Positions 29,381-40,762 of a stretch of DNA of 64,000 nucleotides are shown piece after piece. How positions within the stretch are numbered: the first letter of the stretch is position 1; every line of letters starts with the position of its first letter. A program made the position numbers and the translations under genes. The stretch is from Lactarius indigo (taxonomy: Eukaryota; Basidiomycota; Agaricomycetes; Russulales; Russulaceae): positions 1,364,001-1,428,000 of the forward strand of contig JAFKAC010000005.1 in NCBI GenBank assembly GCA_025766275.1. Direction: 5' to 3'. The notes beneath the pieces were generated by a model, which saw nothing but the letters and a program-made list of their open reading frames with translations, made no database searches and was not told the DNA's origin.

Positions 29381-30900
29381 ATGTCTAACATCACTCTGAA
29401 TGACCTCCCAAGCTCTCTTAATCTTCCCCCTCGCCTCTCTGCTCACAAATACTTCTTTGTGTGCACACTCACGGTTGCAGCCTGGGATACCCTCGTATTG
29501 AGCCCAAGGAGCTGGAAACTCTTCAAGTCGGAAGGATGGCCTATCCTCAAGACTGTTTTCTTCTTCCTACGATTTTTCATGCCCGCGGAATTCGTCATTG
29601 TCGGTATGTTGCTCTCTTCTTTAGTGTCCTTCTCGTTCACACATTTCGGTACGAAGGCGTTGCTTTCTTTGACACTGCTTGGTCGGGATCGGTCAGTATC
29701 TTGTCTTGAGATGTTCAACGTGTCCTCAGTTTTCGTTAGGAGTGTCAAAGGTTTTTCTTGTTTGAGCCCATATGCACTACTCTTCTTCTCGCGGCATGCT
29801 CAGGTCCGTTTTTCATTTTCTTATTCCATCGAACGTTTCGCGATCAACTCGAATTCTCCAGCGGTCCACGTTATCCGGATTCATGGCATTTATGACAAGA
29901 ACCGCTCGGTACTGTATGGAATGAGCGCGTTGCTAGCACTTCAAGTCGTTATCACTGCCATTAGCAGCGCATTCTTTCGCTGTGAGTTGATCCCTCCATC
30001 AATTGTGATAGCACACTCCCTAATGTCATGGAAGCTGTTCCGCTGAAGGATGGCCAGGGGTGCATCGCTGGGCCGAAGCATAACTGGGTTGGGATCTACT
30101 GGCTATCGGCCACACTCTTTTACACAGCCTCGGTATGACAACACGGACATTAGCTTTTCGTGCCGCTAATCGATATATTCATATCTGACAGTTTGCTATG
30201 GCTGTAAACCGCTCGATCCAATCTCTTTCTGTCAAGCCGCTCACCCCGTGGAAACTGATGCTTCGCGATGGACTGAACCTTTACGGCGTAAGCATTTTTC
30301 TGAACCAGTAATTTATCGCCTCACCTGTCCCGTAGGCAATCTGGTTTGTGAACATGGTCAACATGATATTTTGGTTCGTCATCAGGCCCACGGGGCCGGA
30401 CGACACCATCAAGACCGTTGTCACGAGGTATGTCGATGACACCCTTTCGGCGCTCATTCACGCAGTCTTGATCACTGCGCCGATACAGCATGACCGCCGT
30501 CGTCACGACGACGATGACGCTTCGCATCATCCTTTCTGTCCGCGGTACTCTACATTACGGTGGCTCCTTTTCTGGTATGGGGTCCACGAGCACTGGCACC
30601 AACACAGGCTCGCGGGGTATTGCCACTGCGCGCGTTCCTCCAAATGCGCCCTCGATTCTACAAATCAATCATACGGCTCATACTTTCACCATCGACGGTA
30701 TCAGCCAGAAAGTTGAGCACGGCTGGGATGGCAGTGAAGGGAAAGCTGACGTTCTACCCATCCCTGACGATGACCGTAAAGGTTCGTCGATCCATGATTC
30801 CGACTTCGACCCTGGTTACACAAAGGCCCCTGGTTTGCAAGGTGTCAAAATTACTGTTGATCGTGAGATCGCTGATTTCGAACCACCGCGTGCAAAATGA
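29381..30900 (+). CDS. DUF6533-like multi-pass membrane protein
   Basis: The N-terminal exon reads LSAHKYFFVCTLTVAAWDTL, then a basic loop, then ILKTVFFFLRFFMPAEFVIV. This matches the pattern of the DUF6533 domain that opens a large, basidiomycete-expanded family of seven-helix membrane proteins. Later exons supply further hydrophobic segments (YGMSALLALQVVITAISSAF near 29930; MVNMIFWFVI near 30350). The last exon is a long hydrophilic, Ser/Gly/Asp-rich cytosolic tail ending EIADFEPPRAK. About six exons are needed, and those between 29750 and 30480 were only partly resolved. The function of the family is unknown. A receptor-like role is often supposed from the topology but is not shown. The start codon lies in a CT-rich stretch typical of fungal leaders. 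Confidence 0.72.
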
Positions 30901-31197
30901 AGCGAAGGAGTCTATGGAACTTTTTGGGCCAAACTAGAGGATTTCTTGCTTTATGCATCCTAATTCATGCTATCGTCCGGCGCGTACCTATTCACAATAC
31001 CCGAGGTACCCAAGTGGTCTGGGGTGTACTTGATCTTTGTTTATCTATCCGTGGGGGTGTACTATATATCTAATGAAAGTTCATCTTGACATTGTGTTGT
31101 GTATGTTGAGCAACAAGGAATTGCCGACTATGACTATGGAAAGCCGCGTTCGGACATGGTCTCTTTCACGTTAATAAATTAGTTCATCTACCTCAGG

Positions 31198-32827
31198 ATG
31201 GAGTCTCTACAGTCGTCATATCTCGCGTCTCCCCCCATTTGTCCAACAGCTCGTGCTCGTAGGGCTGGTCGCGTTTTCTGCATCGCCAATCGGCATTTTC
31301 ATTGGTGCATTGTTAGACCTGTCCAGACGTCTTCGTGGACCCCATCCCCGAGCTTCACAATTGAGCTCAAACTACAACGAAGATGGCCTAGACAGAGTCT
31401 CCTACGCAAATATCGATATGCTCAACGCTATCCCCCACTGAGCCGACGCACGCAGGCTACGTCGTCGTCGGGGGTTCTGGCTTCGTCGGCAGGTGCGCGT
31501 CCCGTGTATCATATACAGTTCAATTGACCCGTGTGTAATGGCCAGCTACATCGTTCGCCTGCTCGTCTTACGCGGGGAGACTAATGTGCGCGTGCTGGAC
31601 ATAGTGCCCCCGCACGAAGACATCCTCTCCACGCATCCAGCCGTGACTTACACCAAGGTCGATATCACCTCGCCGTCCTCCGTCCATGCTGCCCTCATCG
31701 CACCGTTCCCCTCCGGGGCACTCCCGTCCGTCGTCTTCCACACCGCCGCAGCCATTCGGTTCTGGGAACGCGCGGCTTACACGTTCGGCGCTTCGCACCG
31801 GGTGAACGTCCTGGGCACTGCTGCCGTGCTCGAGGCGACCAAGAAACTTCAGACGGGTGCAATAGTGGTCTATACGTCGTCCGCGGATGTAGCTGTCCCC
31901 GCGCCGAGGTTCATGCAGAACGGCAAAGACTATCACTTTCCGCCATGGGACAAGATCAGCATCAGCGACGACGATGTGCCGTTGAATGGGCCTGCGAAGT
32001 CGACGAGCTGTTATGCCCGTTCCAAACTCATGGCAGAGCGGCTGGTGCTGGAGGCCAATTCTGTAGATGGACTGCGAACGGGCTGTCTCCGCCCAGGACA
32101 GTACGTGCTCCGTAGTCTCTGGGCCTATCTATCCAAAACTTTTTTTTACTACAGAACCATCACGGGACCAAACGACCGCTTCTACACGAGCACACTGGTT
32201 TTGCCGCGTGTGCCTGTTTTCGACGGTCTCTGGAGCCACACAAACGTCTGTGTGTGGGATGTCGCGGCCGCACACCTGGCGTTCGAGGATGCGCTGCGCC
32301 GCGACCCTGCGAATGTCTCTGGCGAGACATTCCTCATCACAGGCAACGGCCCGCCGTGGAGCATGAACGACTCGCGCGCCGCACTCAAGGTGATTTCCGT
32401 TCCCATCCCACATACTCTAAAACACAATCTGACCTCAGGACATATACGCAGTTCTACTCCCGTCGTGACTTGATCTTTGACGATATTCCACCGTTACTCA
32501 TCTTCCTCCTGGCGCATGTTGTAGAGGCGCTGTTATTTCTACGGTACCATTTCCTCATCCCCTTCTTTGCAATTACGGGGAAGCGGCCAAGCCTAACGCC
32601 CGAGTGGATGGGCAAATTGATATATATCCAGCCCGCGACATTGGAGTACATGCGAGACGTCGTGATTGACGATTCACGGGCACGTAAAATGATCGGGTTT
32701 GTTCTTCTCACACAGCAGAAGCTCATCCGTTGCATTGACACATAACGCGAACAGCTACAAACCCCAATGGGAGACGGCCCAAACGATGAAATATACAGTG
32801 GACCGACTAAGGATCTGGCGGAAATGA
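31198..32827 (+). CDS. ERG26-like 3-beta-hydroxysteroid dehydrogenase / C-4 decarboxylase
   Basis: This is an NAD-dependent short-chain dehydrogenase of the sterol-4-alpha-carboxylate 3-dehydrogenase family, which removes C-4 groups during ergosterol synthesis. The nucleotide-binding start YVVVGGSGFVG lies near 31455. NVRVLDIVPP, VFHTAAAIRFWE, HRVNVLGTAAVLEA, VVYTSSADV and the catalytic SCYARSKLMAE (YxxxK, near 32010) follow. Then come GLRTGCLRPGQ, NVCVWDVAAAHLAFEDAL and a hydrophobic LLIFLLAHVVEALLF. The last intron (donor after KMIG, about 32693) leads to YKPQWETAQTMKYTVDRL and TGA. A hydrophobic N-terminal anchor segment (VLVGLVAFSASPIGIFIGALL, read in two parts around 31255) is one frame off from the dehydrogenase part. 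One extra C in the C5 run near 31432 would explain this. The true 5' end is not resolved. It may be ERG26 itself or a related paralogue. Confidence 0.82.
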
Positions 32828-33454
32828 CGCGCGCCACGGACTCCTAGCTTTCCCCCCAATAGTCAGATGGAAGCTCGACGGTAGTTGGCAATGCTTGATC
32901 AAACCGGACAAACGCGAACTCGGGTATAGGTAGATCTTTGGGTATCAAGATGAGGAGCGGTGAGAAGAAGGAAACGATGTATGACGACGAGGGCGCGTGG
33001 GCCGTCTTTGAGTGTTATGTCCCCATACTTCGAACAGTCTGCAGCATATCAGTAGAGTACTTGCACTAGGTTATATTTAGGATATATTTCGACTCGTACT
33101 TATTTGGTTTACATTTAAACTGTACGTACTCTCTGCTGTGGAACTAAATTTCAGTACACTCGCTCGACAGGTGCCGTATAGTGTTGATACGCGTGATGCC
33201 GACTTCCTGCGTTCTCGAGCCCAGATGATATTCAGTCTCGAAATTATTAATTCAAGGTGAACACTGGTATCCTATAAACTGTATTATGAACTGCCCGGTA
33301 TATTACAGTAGAGAAGCTTCAACAATCTGGCTAATCGAACAGGGGAATGAATTTTTGAAACACTTTCATACGATCACCAACTTTCCGACTGGCACTGCAG
33401 TCGCGCACAGTGTATCTGCGCAAGGCCTCGTCAGCCTAGTCGTGACCGAGAAGA
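32828..33454. other. Intergenic
   Basis: This AT-rich spacer lies between the convergent ERG26-like and polo-box genes. No gene is seen; both 3' UTRs should lie here. Confidence 0.45.
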
Positions 33455-35193
33455 TTAACCCAACCTGGTGACTGAGCCATCATGCTCAACGAGCTCGACC
33501 CATTCTTCGTCCACGTCAACCTCGAGCGCGACACCATCCTGGAACATGATGCGGTAATGTGTGCCACCAGAGCGCACACACCAGCCCACACTTGGTATAA
33601 AGCGCGTCTGTAGTCGCGGCCGCGATAAACCGTGAAGAGATTCTGAGCTAGGACCGCAATTGGCAGACGGTGACGAAGAGGCCCTTGGTGGAGGTGCGTC
33701 GCTGACGGCGGTACTGCTCGCTCTCCTGAATGTTTCGCTCGTAGCTCGTGGCAAGGCTGAGGGAAACCGTGGTCGAGGGCTGACAGGTGACTTGAATTGA
33801 TCGGCTAGAAGGCGGCAGAATGGTTGGGGCTGCGGAGTTGGGAAGGCTTGCCGTCGAAGAGATTGTGTCGCTTCCATGACGCGGTGTAGCTGCGGACTGC
33901 GTGGGAAGTGTGGCATCTCGTGTAGCTGAACACTTAGGTGGCAGCTCCGCGGAGGTGGCAGATAAAGTTTCTGGCTTTCCGCGAGGGATTCCTTCAAGCA
34001 CTTCTACTATGCGCAAGAAGTCAAGGAGAACCGCCAGACATTCTTTCTCATTGTTCGACAGGAGGGTCCAATCTTCGGCATCCACAGGGACACCTCGTGC
34101 ATTACAGAACATGGTTTTCTTGGACACTCTTGGCGCGCTAGAAAATATCTGCATCGTTCGTAGTTTGCGCGAGAATCGAATTCTACTGGCCTCCGATGTA
34201 CTTCCAGAGATGGCTGAGGTTGTCGATCGTGAGCTTGCTCTAATCTCGACGTCGGCTCGAGGTTCGTTGGCCATGAGTGTACATACGAAGGTGCCTTCAT
34301 ACATGATGAACTAATACACTATGCTCAGCCAGGTTTAAGTCCTATTGTGACTGAAGGACGCACCTTAGGCACGTTCCTCCTGATGTGTTCGATGACCTTC
34401 TTAGCTTGTTCATATAGTTTGTACCAGTCTGCTGGAAGCTCATTCAACGAGTAAGTCGCGATTGGTTCTGCAAGACAACAGGGAGTACTGAGGTGAGGTG
34501 CACTGTACAAAAGAATCTTAATTTTCCTGAGCAAGCTTCCCCGATCATGGAGGTGAGACTTTACCTGATCACCAATGGGACTCACCACCATTACTTCGTC
34601 GCCTTTCCTCCCTTTCCTTCCGTTCTCCCTCGCGGAAATCCACGAGAGCAGAGCGCGAGGGGAGAATGACTAATTGGCCGTGTGTTAGTTTGTGAGTTTT
34701 CGGAGACAGCAGAGACGTTGAGAGTGGCTCTCGACCAGATGGTTCCGACAGCGATGGCAAGAAAAGAAGTCTCAGCAGTAGGGAGATCACGGGATGGAAG
34801 GCGGTTAACAGAAGAGCCTGCATTAAGATCGGGAACATGGAGACGTTGAGTACGGGCATCTGAAGAATTGAGCCGCCGGGATGATTTATACCCAAGTGAT
34901 TCGCTCCTATGGTGTGAAACTGTGCTGGGAAGAAGGGAAGGCTGAACTAGCCGCTGGTGTTGCACAGAGGCGACCACTCCAGGCAAATCATAACAGGCCG
35001 CTGTTCCACCAAAAGTCTCTGAGCTGTTCTCTTGACCCCTGGCCAGTTCCTTCGGAGCACGAGAAGGCGGAACAAGCTCGGCGTGCACCTCTGAGTCTCT
35101 ACTATTGAACATATTGGTAATATCGGTGAAGGGGGGTCTCTTGGTCTTCGCAGGGTTGCAGTTGTTGGGTTGGATCTTAGTCTCTGCTCTCAT
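33455..35193 (-). CDS. PLK4/SAK-like polo-box protein without visible kinase domain
   Basis: The protein starts MRAETKIQ, has a KRPPFTDITNMF motif, then about 100 Ser-rich residues. From about 34690 to 34320 it matches the cryptic polo-box region of PLK4: LTHGQLVILPSRSALVDF, DEVMVVSPIGDQ, ILLYSAPHLSTP, then SLNELPADWYKLYEQAKKV. After an intron comes VCTLMANEPRADVEI. Compare PLK4 RYAKCILMENSPGADFEV. A long Ser/Thr/Pro linker leads to FIPSVGWCVRSGGTHYRIMF and LVEHDGSVTRLG, matching the third polo box. PLK4 drives centriole duplication in animals, but Dikarya lack centrioles. No kinase motifs (glycine loop, HRD, DFG) are visible. The roughly 490 bases to the next gene could not hold one. Two frame jumps are needed: near 34620 in an A/G run, and in the linker near 33670-33800. 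Assignment rests on remembered motif similarity. Confidence 0.6.
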
Positions 35194-35687
35194 ACTGAGT
35201 TGTGACTATATGCGTGTGTCGGGATATTGGGGACCGCTGAGTGCCAGCACGAGATACGAAAGCGTGAACGAAACGCAGAGAAACTCGGTCCAGCGAGGTT
35301 GAGAAACACGAGAGAGTAAAGGAGAGAGAGAAAATGCCTGTCCGGGTAGACTCGCCGCGTGCTTCGCGGACTCTATCAAGTCCAACGCGGTTCGTTGCGT
35401 GCTCTGAGTCACTGACATACTGACACACGATGTACGCAGTCGCGCGTTCAAGTGTCACTAAATGGCGACAACCTCGACGAAGTTGCAGTCTCTTGGCCGT
35501 GGGTCTGGCCTTGGGTCTGGCAACGCGCTTGGAACCATCCGCCTTGAGATCGATTTCTGGATATAGACATTTTATCACGCCCACCTCCCGTTCCGTCTAC
35601 CCCAGCTTGAAGGCTGTTACACGTCTCTTCTCTGCATCATCAGCCTTGTCCGGCATATTCGATACTTCCTCGTTCTCGTCACCCAAC
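35194..35687. other. Divergent spacer
   Basis: About 490 bases lie between the polo-box gene start and the metallopeptidase start. A plus-strand frame reads through the right half (from 35430) with Arg/Ser-rich sequence and could be an upstream extension or leader of the peptidase. I do not count it as coding. Confidence 0.4.
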
Positions 35688-38302
35688 ATGGTCAACCTTC
35701 ACGCCTCCGCAACCTCCCCCCATCTGGACGCACACCCCCGAAGAAGTAATCAAGCTCACCAAGGAAGCCATCGACAAAGATCGTGAGGTACAAGACCAGG
35801 TAGCCAAGCTCCCAGCCTCAGAGTGTAACTTTGATACTGTGAGTCTAAGCACCATATGTCTGACATGCCTATTCACATGATACAGGTATTTGTACGAGAC
35901 TTTCGCCTTATCAACGCCATAGCCTAACACATCAGTGATAGCTTGCGCTCGCACACAGCGACTCTGAGTTCTCAAATGCCACAGAGCCGCTGTCGTTCTA
36001 TCAGCATGTCTCCACATCGAAGGAACTACGCGACGCGTCGAACGAGGCAGAGGTACTCGTCCGCGATTTCGGCGTAGATTCCTCCATGCGGATCGACGTC
36101 TACAATGCCAAGGTCACGGCACAAAAAAACATCGAATCCTCGGGAAAGAAGCTCAATCAGGAAGAGCAGCGCCTGGTGGAGAAAATGGTTCAGGATGGCA
36201 CGCGTGCAGGACTGTCACTTCCTGAGGCAGATCGCGAACGTCTCACAGAATGGAATAAAGAATTATCGCAAGTCTGTCTAGAGTTCAGCGTCAGTGTGTT
36301 CACTATGTCGATTCGTAGCCGGTAACTTTATCAATAAGATGTAGAAAAACTTCAACGAGGAAAATGTAAGTAAAGCGATTAATCTTCACCCCGAAGATCT
36401 GAAATGGCTTTTAGGGATTTGTTAGCTTTACCCTCGAAGAGCTCAAAGGAGTTCCCGAGGACGTGATATCTGGGTACCCGAAGCGTAAGGAGGGCGACAA
36501 AGAGCTGTACGATGTGATGCACCGGACGCCAGATATTTTCCCATTGGTATGCACGAGCCACTTTTTGTTTCACGGTGTCCCCGCCTCATATAACTCTCAT
36601 AGTTCAAATACGCGAAAATTGCGGAGACACGTCGACAGGCATGGGAAAGCTTTGAGGCTCGCCTGGAGCTGAATGCTCCACTCTTCGATCGTGCGCTCGA
36701 GTTGCGCCGGAAGATTGCGGCCTTGCTAGGGTACAATACTTGGGCTGATTATAGAACAGAGATTAAAATGGTCAAGAGTGGCGATAACGTCGAGAAGGCT
36801 AGTTCGACCCACTTTTGATGTGGCAATCTAACTGACTAACTGGTTCCAGTTCCTGAGTGACCTCGAGCAAAGACTGCGCCCACTCGGCGTACGGGAGCGT
36901 GAAACACTGCTGAGCTCAAGGCTGATGAGCTCAAGGCTACTGGGGAGCCTTTTGATGGCGAAATATATCCATGGGATTATCGCTACTACGATCGCCTGCA
37001 TGTCGAGAAGACCTTATCTCTCGACGACTCCCTCGTCAAGGAGTATTTCCCGGTGTCTGTCGTCGTTCCGGCGATTTTGAAGATATACCAAGACTTGCTT
37101 CGTGTGCGCTTCCACGAAGTCAAAGATACACAGACATGGCACCCAGACGCGCAGATGTTCGCAGTCTGGGCTGTGGATGCTAAAGATGAATCAGATTTCG
37201 TGGGGTATTGCTACCTTGATCTCTTTCCGCGTGGTACGTTATGTCCTTTATGCATTTCTTCCCAACCATATTGCTAAACCTGCAACACATTTAGCATCGA
37301 AGTACAGCCATGCAGCCGTATGGCCCCTGCTAAACAGCTACCTACACCCCGATGGCAAGCGCTTGTATCCTCTGACTGCAATGGTTGCAAACCTCGCCAA
37401 GCCTACACCCGAACGTCCTGCGCTGATGCGCCATGATGACGTGGTCACGTTCTTCCATGAAATGGGACACGTATTTCACGGCTTGCTGAGCCGCACGCAA
37501 TTTGCGCGCTTCCACGGGACAAGCGTCGCGGGTGACTTTGTGGAGGCGCCTTCGCAGATGCTTGAAAATTGGTGTGCCTCCTTATTTCGACATTAGTACA
37601 CTGTCCTGACTTTTTGACAGGTGCTGGGAACCCAAAGTTTTGGAGAAAATGTCGAGGCATTACAAGACGAACGAGCCACTCTCTCCGGAGTTGATCGAAA
37701 AGATTGTCCAGAGGTATGCCAGCGAACCCGTGTGCCCCTCTGTCCGCATTAATACTTTCTTAAGTCGCTATGTCAACGTCGGCCTGTTTTACTTGCGACA
37801 AATTTTCTTCGCTCGCTTCGATCTTCATGTACACACCCACAAAGGTGAGTGTTTTTTCCCCTAGCTTCTGAATTTTGAGCGGTGATGAGGGTTTGCGCAG
37901 ACAAGGAAGATGTAACGGCAGTCTGGAACGATATGAGGGATCACATTACGCTATTCAAGGGTGGTGAATCGTCGTGCAGGGCCAAGGCTCCTTTGCACAT
38001 CTCGTTGGGGGTTACGACGCCGGCTACTATGGGTGCGCTTTGAAGTCTCGTATATCTTACACGTCTTATTGAATGTGATTGACAGATATTCGTATTCACT
38101 GGTTTTCGCTGCGGACATGTATCAGACGGTTTTCAAGGAAGATCCTTTGGACACCACTCGCGGGGACCGTTACCGGAAGAGTATCCTACAGCCCGGTGGT
38201 AGCCGAGAAGAGCTTGAGTCACTTGAGGAATTCCTTGGGCGTCCGCCAAACTCAGACGCGTTTATGAAGGAGTTATTTGGGGGGTCTGAGTCACGTGTGT
38301 AA
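35688..38302 (+). CDS. M3 family metallopeptidase (thimet oligopeptidase/saccharolysin-like), with frame breaks
   Basis: This zinc oligopeptidase of the Prd1/MepB family cleaves short peptides in the cytosol or mitochondrial intermembrane space. The spliced order is WTHTPEEVIKLTKEAI (near 35730), LALAHSDSEFSNATEPLSFY, VEKMVQDGTRAGLSLP, EGDKELYDVMHRTPDIFPL, LLGYNTWADYRTEIKM, GEPFDGEIYPWDYRYYDR and LVKEYFPVSVVVP. The zinc site HEMGH lies at 37456-37470, followed by HGTSVAGDFVEAPSQMLENW, GGYDAGYYG and YSLVFAADMY. The last exon ends ELFGGSESRV. The frame breaks at about 36911 (between RETLL and ELKADE) and about 37978 (before GQGSFAHL). In each case one base is missing inside an exon. The start near ATGGTCAAC also needs a one-base shift to reach WTHTPEE. 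The gene is otherwise complete and well conserved, so sequence error is likelier than decay. Confidence 0.87.
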
Positions 38303-38606
38303 ATGAGACGAAATAATAAATAAAGAGATTGGCGCGCCCCGTTGCTGGAGCTCTTAATCCTAATCTATCAGTATGTGGGCAGTAAGCGCGTCTTTCTCTG
38401 TCACATTTCACGTCTTGGCGATGATTTATTAATGAGTTAACCTTTAAAAACAGAATTCTGAATTGGTATGTGACGGTCTTCTCCGCCGCCCGTTTCTCGC
38501 CAAGACTCAGATCCCCTTCTTCACAGCTTTCCCCGAACCACATCATCCCCCAGGTGAGCCTCCGTGACTTTTCGTTCCCTTGGCACTCTATCCCCCGTCC
38601 TCTTCC
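38303..38606. other. Intergenic
   Basis: A short spacer between two same-strand genes. No motif is recognised. Confidence 0.4.
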
Positions 38607-40762
38607 ATGGTGGAACGACACCGGGACCAGCGCCCACATAATTCCCGAAGACTCAGCTGGAGGTCCGTCTACGGTGGTGGCAACTCAAAGGACAAGGAGA
38701 AAGATCAGCCCGCGTCCGCCCTAGCCTCCCCTCAAGAAGGTGTAGAGCTCGTATCTTATGCTACCCGTTCCCTCTCCTCTTCCGCTGCCAGCCTTCCTTC
38801 TTCTGCATCGCCCCAGCAGCCACCAAACGTTCCGATGTCCCGTACCAACTCTATCTCGGAGAACTCCTCCCCTGCTACCTCTCGACCTACAACTCCCCTC
38901 TTTTCCAGATGGTCTCCTTCTAGTGTGCTAACTAAACATCAGGCAGACTCCAATGGTCTCGAGCGTTCGATTTCGAGGGCCGATTCAACCAAGGCGGAGG
39001 TAGCCGCTTCTCCCTCTCGCTCATCGGGCTCTTTCGGGCGGATGTCATTTAGTTCCATGATGGGTGGTCTTTCTTCTCTCGCCCTCACCCGCACTAGTAC
39101 CGACGACGGTCGCGGTCGTCCACACTCGAAAGCAAAGGGCGAAAATGGGCAGCGCGCTCGCTCCTCTTCCAACGCCTCCCGCGCCGGCCATGACGTTTCT
39201 GCCTCTCTACGTTCTCGGAGCACGTCCCCTTTTCATTTCCGTCGCTCTCGTGTACGCGATCCATCTCCCGGCGTCGGTGCGCTCGCGCAGTCCGATGCCG
39301 AGTCCGACACCGAATCAACTCGAGGACGCCCACGTAGCGCGTATATCTCGGATGATGAGTCACAAGGTGATGGTGACTCGTACAATGGGAGCGATTCGGA
39401 GGAAGAGTGGCCTGACAATGACCAGTTTGACCCTGTCACGGAAGCTAACACTGAGAAAAACGCGCTCGTCGCAGCAGAAGTCACAGAGCCGGACCCTCTC
39501 GAGATATCCGACCCTCTCGGTGAAGGTGTTAATGTCGTTGTACCACCTGAACCGTACTTCCCCACTACCCTTAACCATACTAGTCCTCGGAATCCGCGTC
39601 GCCGCAAGTCTACTCGCCCAGAACCACTCCGATTGGTGACGGGACGTCCTGTGTTCCAGCGTGACCGGTGTACGATAACCCTCACTCAGGGAGATCCCTC
39701 CCGCGCGCTTAGGAATAGCGGTCGACGTCCCCGGCGATATGTGATTGCGAGTGACTTGAGTGATGAAAGCCGGTACGCCGTCGAATGGGGAATTGGGACG
39801 GTACTCAGAGATGGCGACGAAATGTGCGTTATTTTACCTGGAGACGGGAAACATGTGCTGATTGAAGGCCCAGGCTGATTGTCACGGTGTCCGAAAACGA
39901 TAACAAAGGAAATTTGTTTTTTTTCTTCCTCATGAATGTGTTCCTTGTCGGCTGACAAACAAATCAACAGTCGATCCGCCTTCCGCAGCTGCTGGGGAGC
40001 GTGCTACGAAGCTACGCTCCCAGCAAGAAGTACGTGGCTACTGCAACTATTTACTGAATAATTACCTCATGCCCCTTCTCTCAGCGCCAAGGCCTTGCTT
40101 ATATCTTGTGTCGTCAGGCGACCAGTGTTCTCCAGCGAACCCGACTGAATGTCTCGATTTCCTGCGAAGCTTGGCATGCGAAGAACGCTAGGCACATGAT
40201 TCTAGGTGGGTGGATCTAATTCACCTGTCATGAGGGAATTTTGCGTGCTAATCTGGTCTGTCTGGGTCTGGCAGACATTGTCGATTATGTTGAACCCTTG
40301 ATGCTTATTGTAGGCTCTCGTGGTGTAAACCAGTTGAAAGGGTACGCACACTCCAACTTTTGATTGTTCGTAATGGCGCTCACCAATGCAACCCCCCCCC
40401 CTCCCAACAGCATCCTTCTTGGTTCGACATCGCATTATCTAATTCAGAAATGCTCCGTCCCAGTAATGGTGGCCCGCCGCCGCTTGAAGCGCCCTCCGCG
40501 ACGCTCTGCCCATCTCGCGAAGCACCGTGCACGCGTGTCGCTCGCCGAAGCCGCTGGCATTGAGCGCGTCACTCAGCGTGTCGATGAGGAGGTCGCGAAT
40601 ATGCGCGATCAGATTGAGCGTTCAGAGGATCGCGAGAGCGAGCGCATGCGTGTACAGGAAGAAGGCCGCGAGGGCGAGAATGATGGCGAAGGAGAGCCGG
40701 ACGCAGAGGTCGAGGGCTCTGCGCACGGGCCGGCGAGGAGCTCCAGTATGATGAGCTCGTAA
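38607..40762 (+). CDS. Universal stress protein (UspA) domain protein with long disordered N-terminus
   Basis: The first exon encodes about 420 residues, mostly disordered Ser/Arg/Pro-rich sequence (residues about 1-370), ending in the first beta strand of the Usp fold: RYVIASDLSDESRYAVEWGI near 39750. Later exons add LIVTVSENDN and an LRSQQE helix, and then LMLIVGSRGVNQLKG with ILLGSTSHYLIQ joined across an intron at about 40340-40410. This gives G-x2-G-x9-G-S, the ATP-binding signature of the UspA family. CSVPVMVARR closes the fold. A charged, Glu/Arg-rich coiled-coil-like tail of about 90 residues follows and ends SSSMMSS. Fungal proteins of this design are of unknown role; ATP binding is inferred from the signature. 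The start is the first ATG of the long open first exon. Confidence 0.85.

Noticed and set aside
37956..37981. A roughly 20-base intron to rescue the metallopeptidase frame
   Set aside because: Too short for spliceosomal introns here (others are 45 or more), and GT..AG removal gives the wrong phase; a one-base indel is simpler.
39064..39639. Second long frame inside the stress-domain gene
   Set aside because: A frame shadow of the Ser/Arg-rich first exon; it does not lead into the Usp fold.
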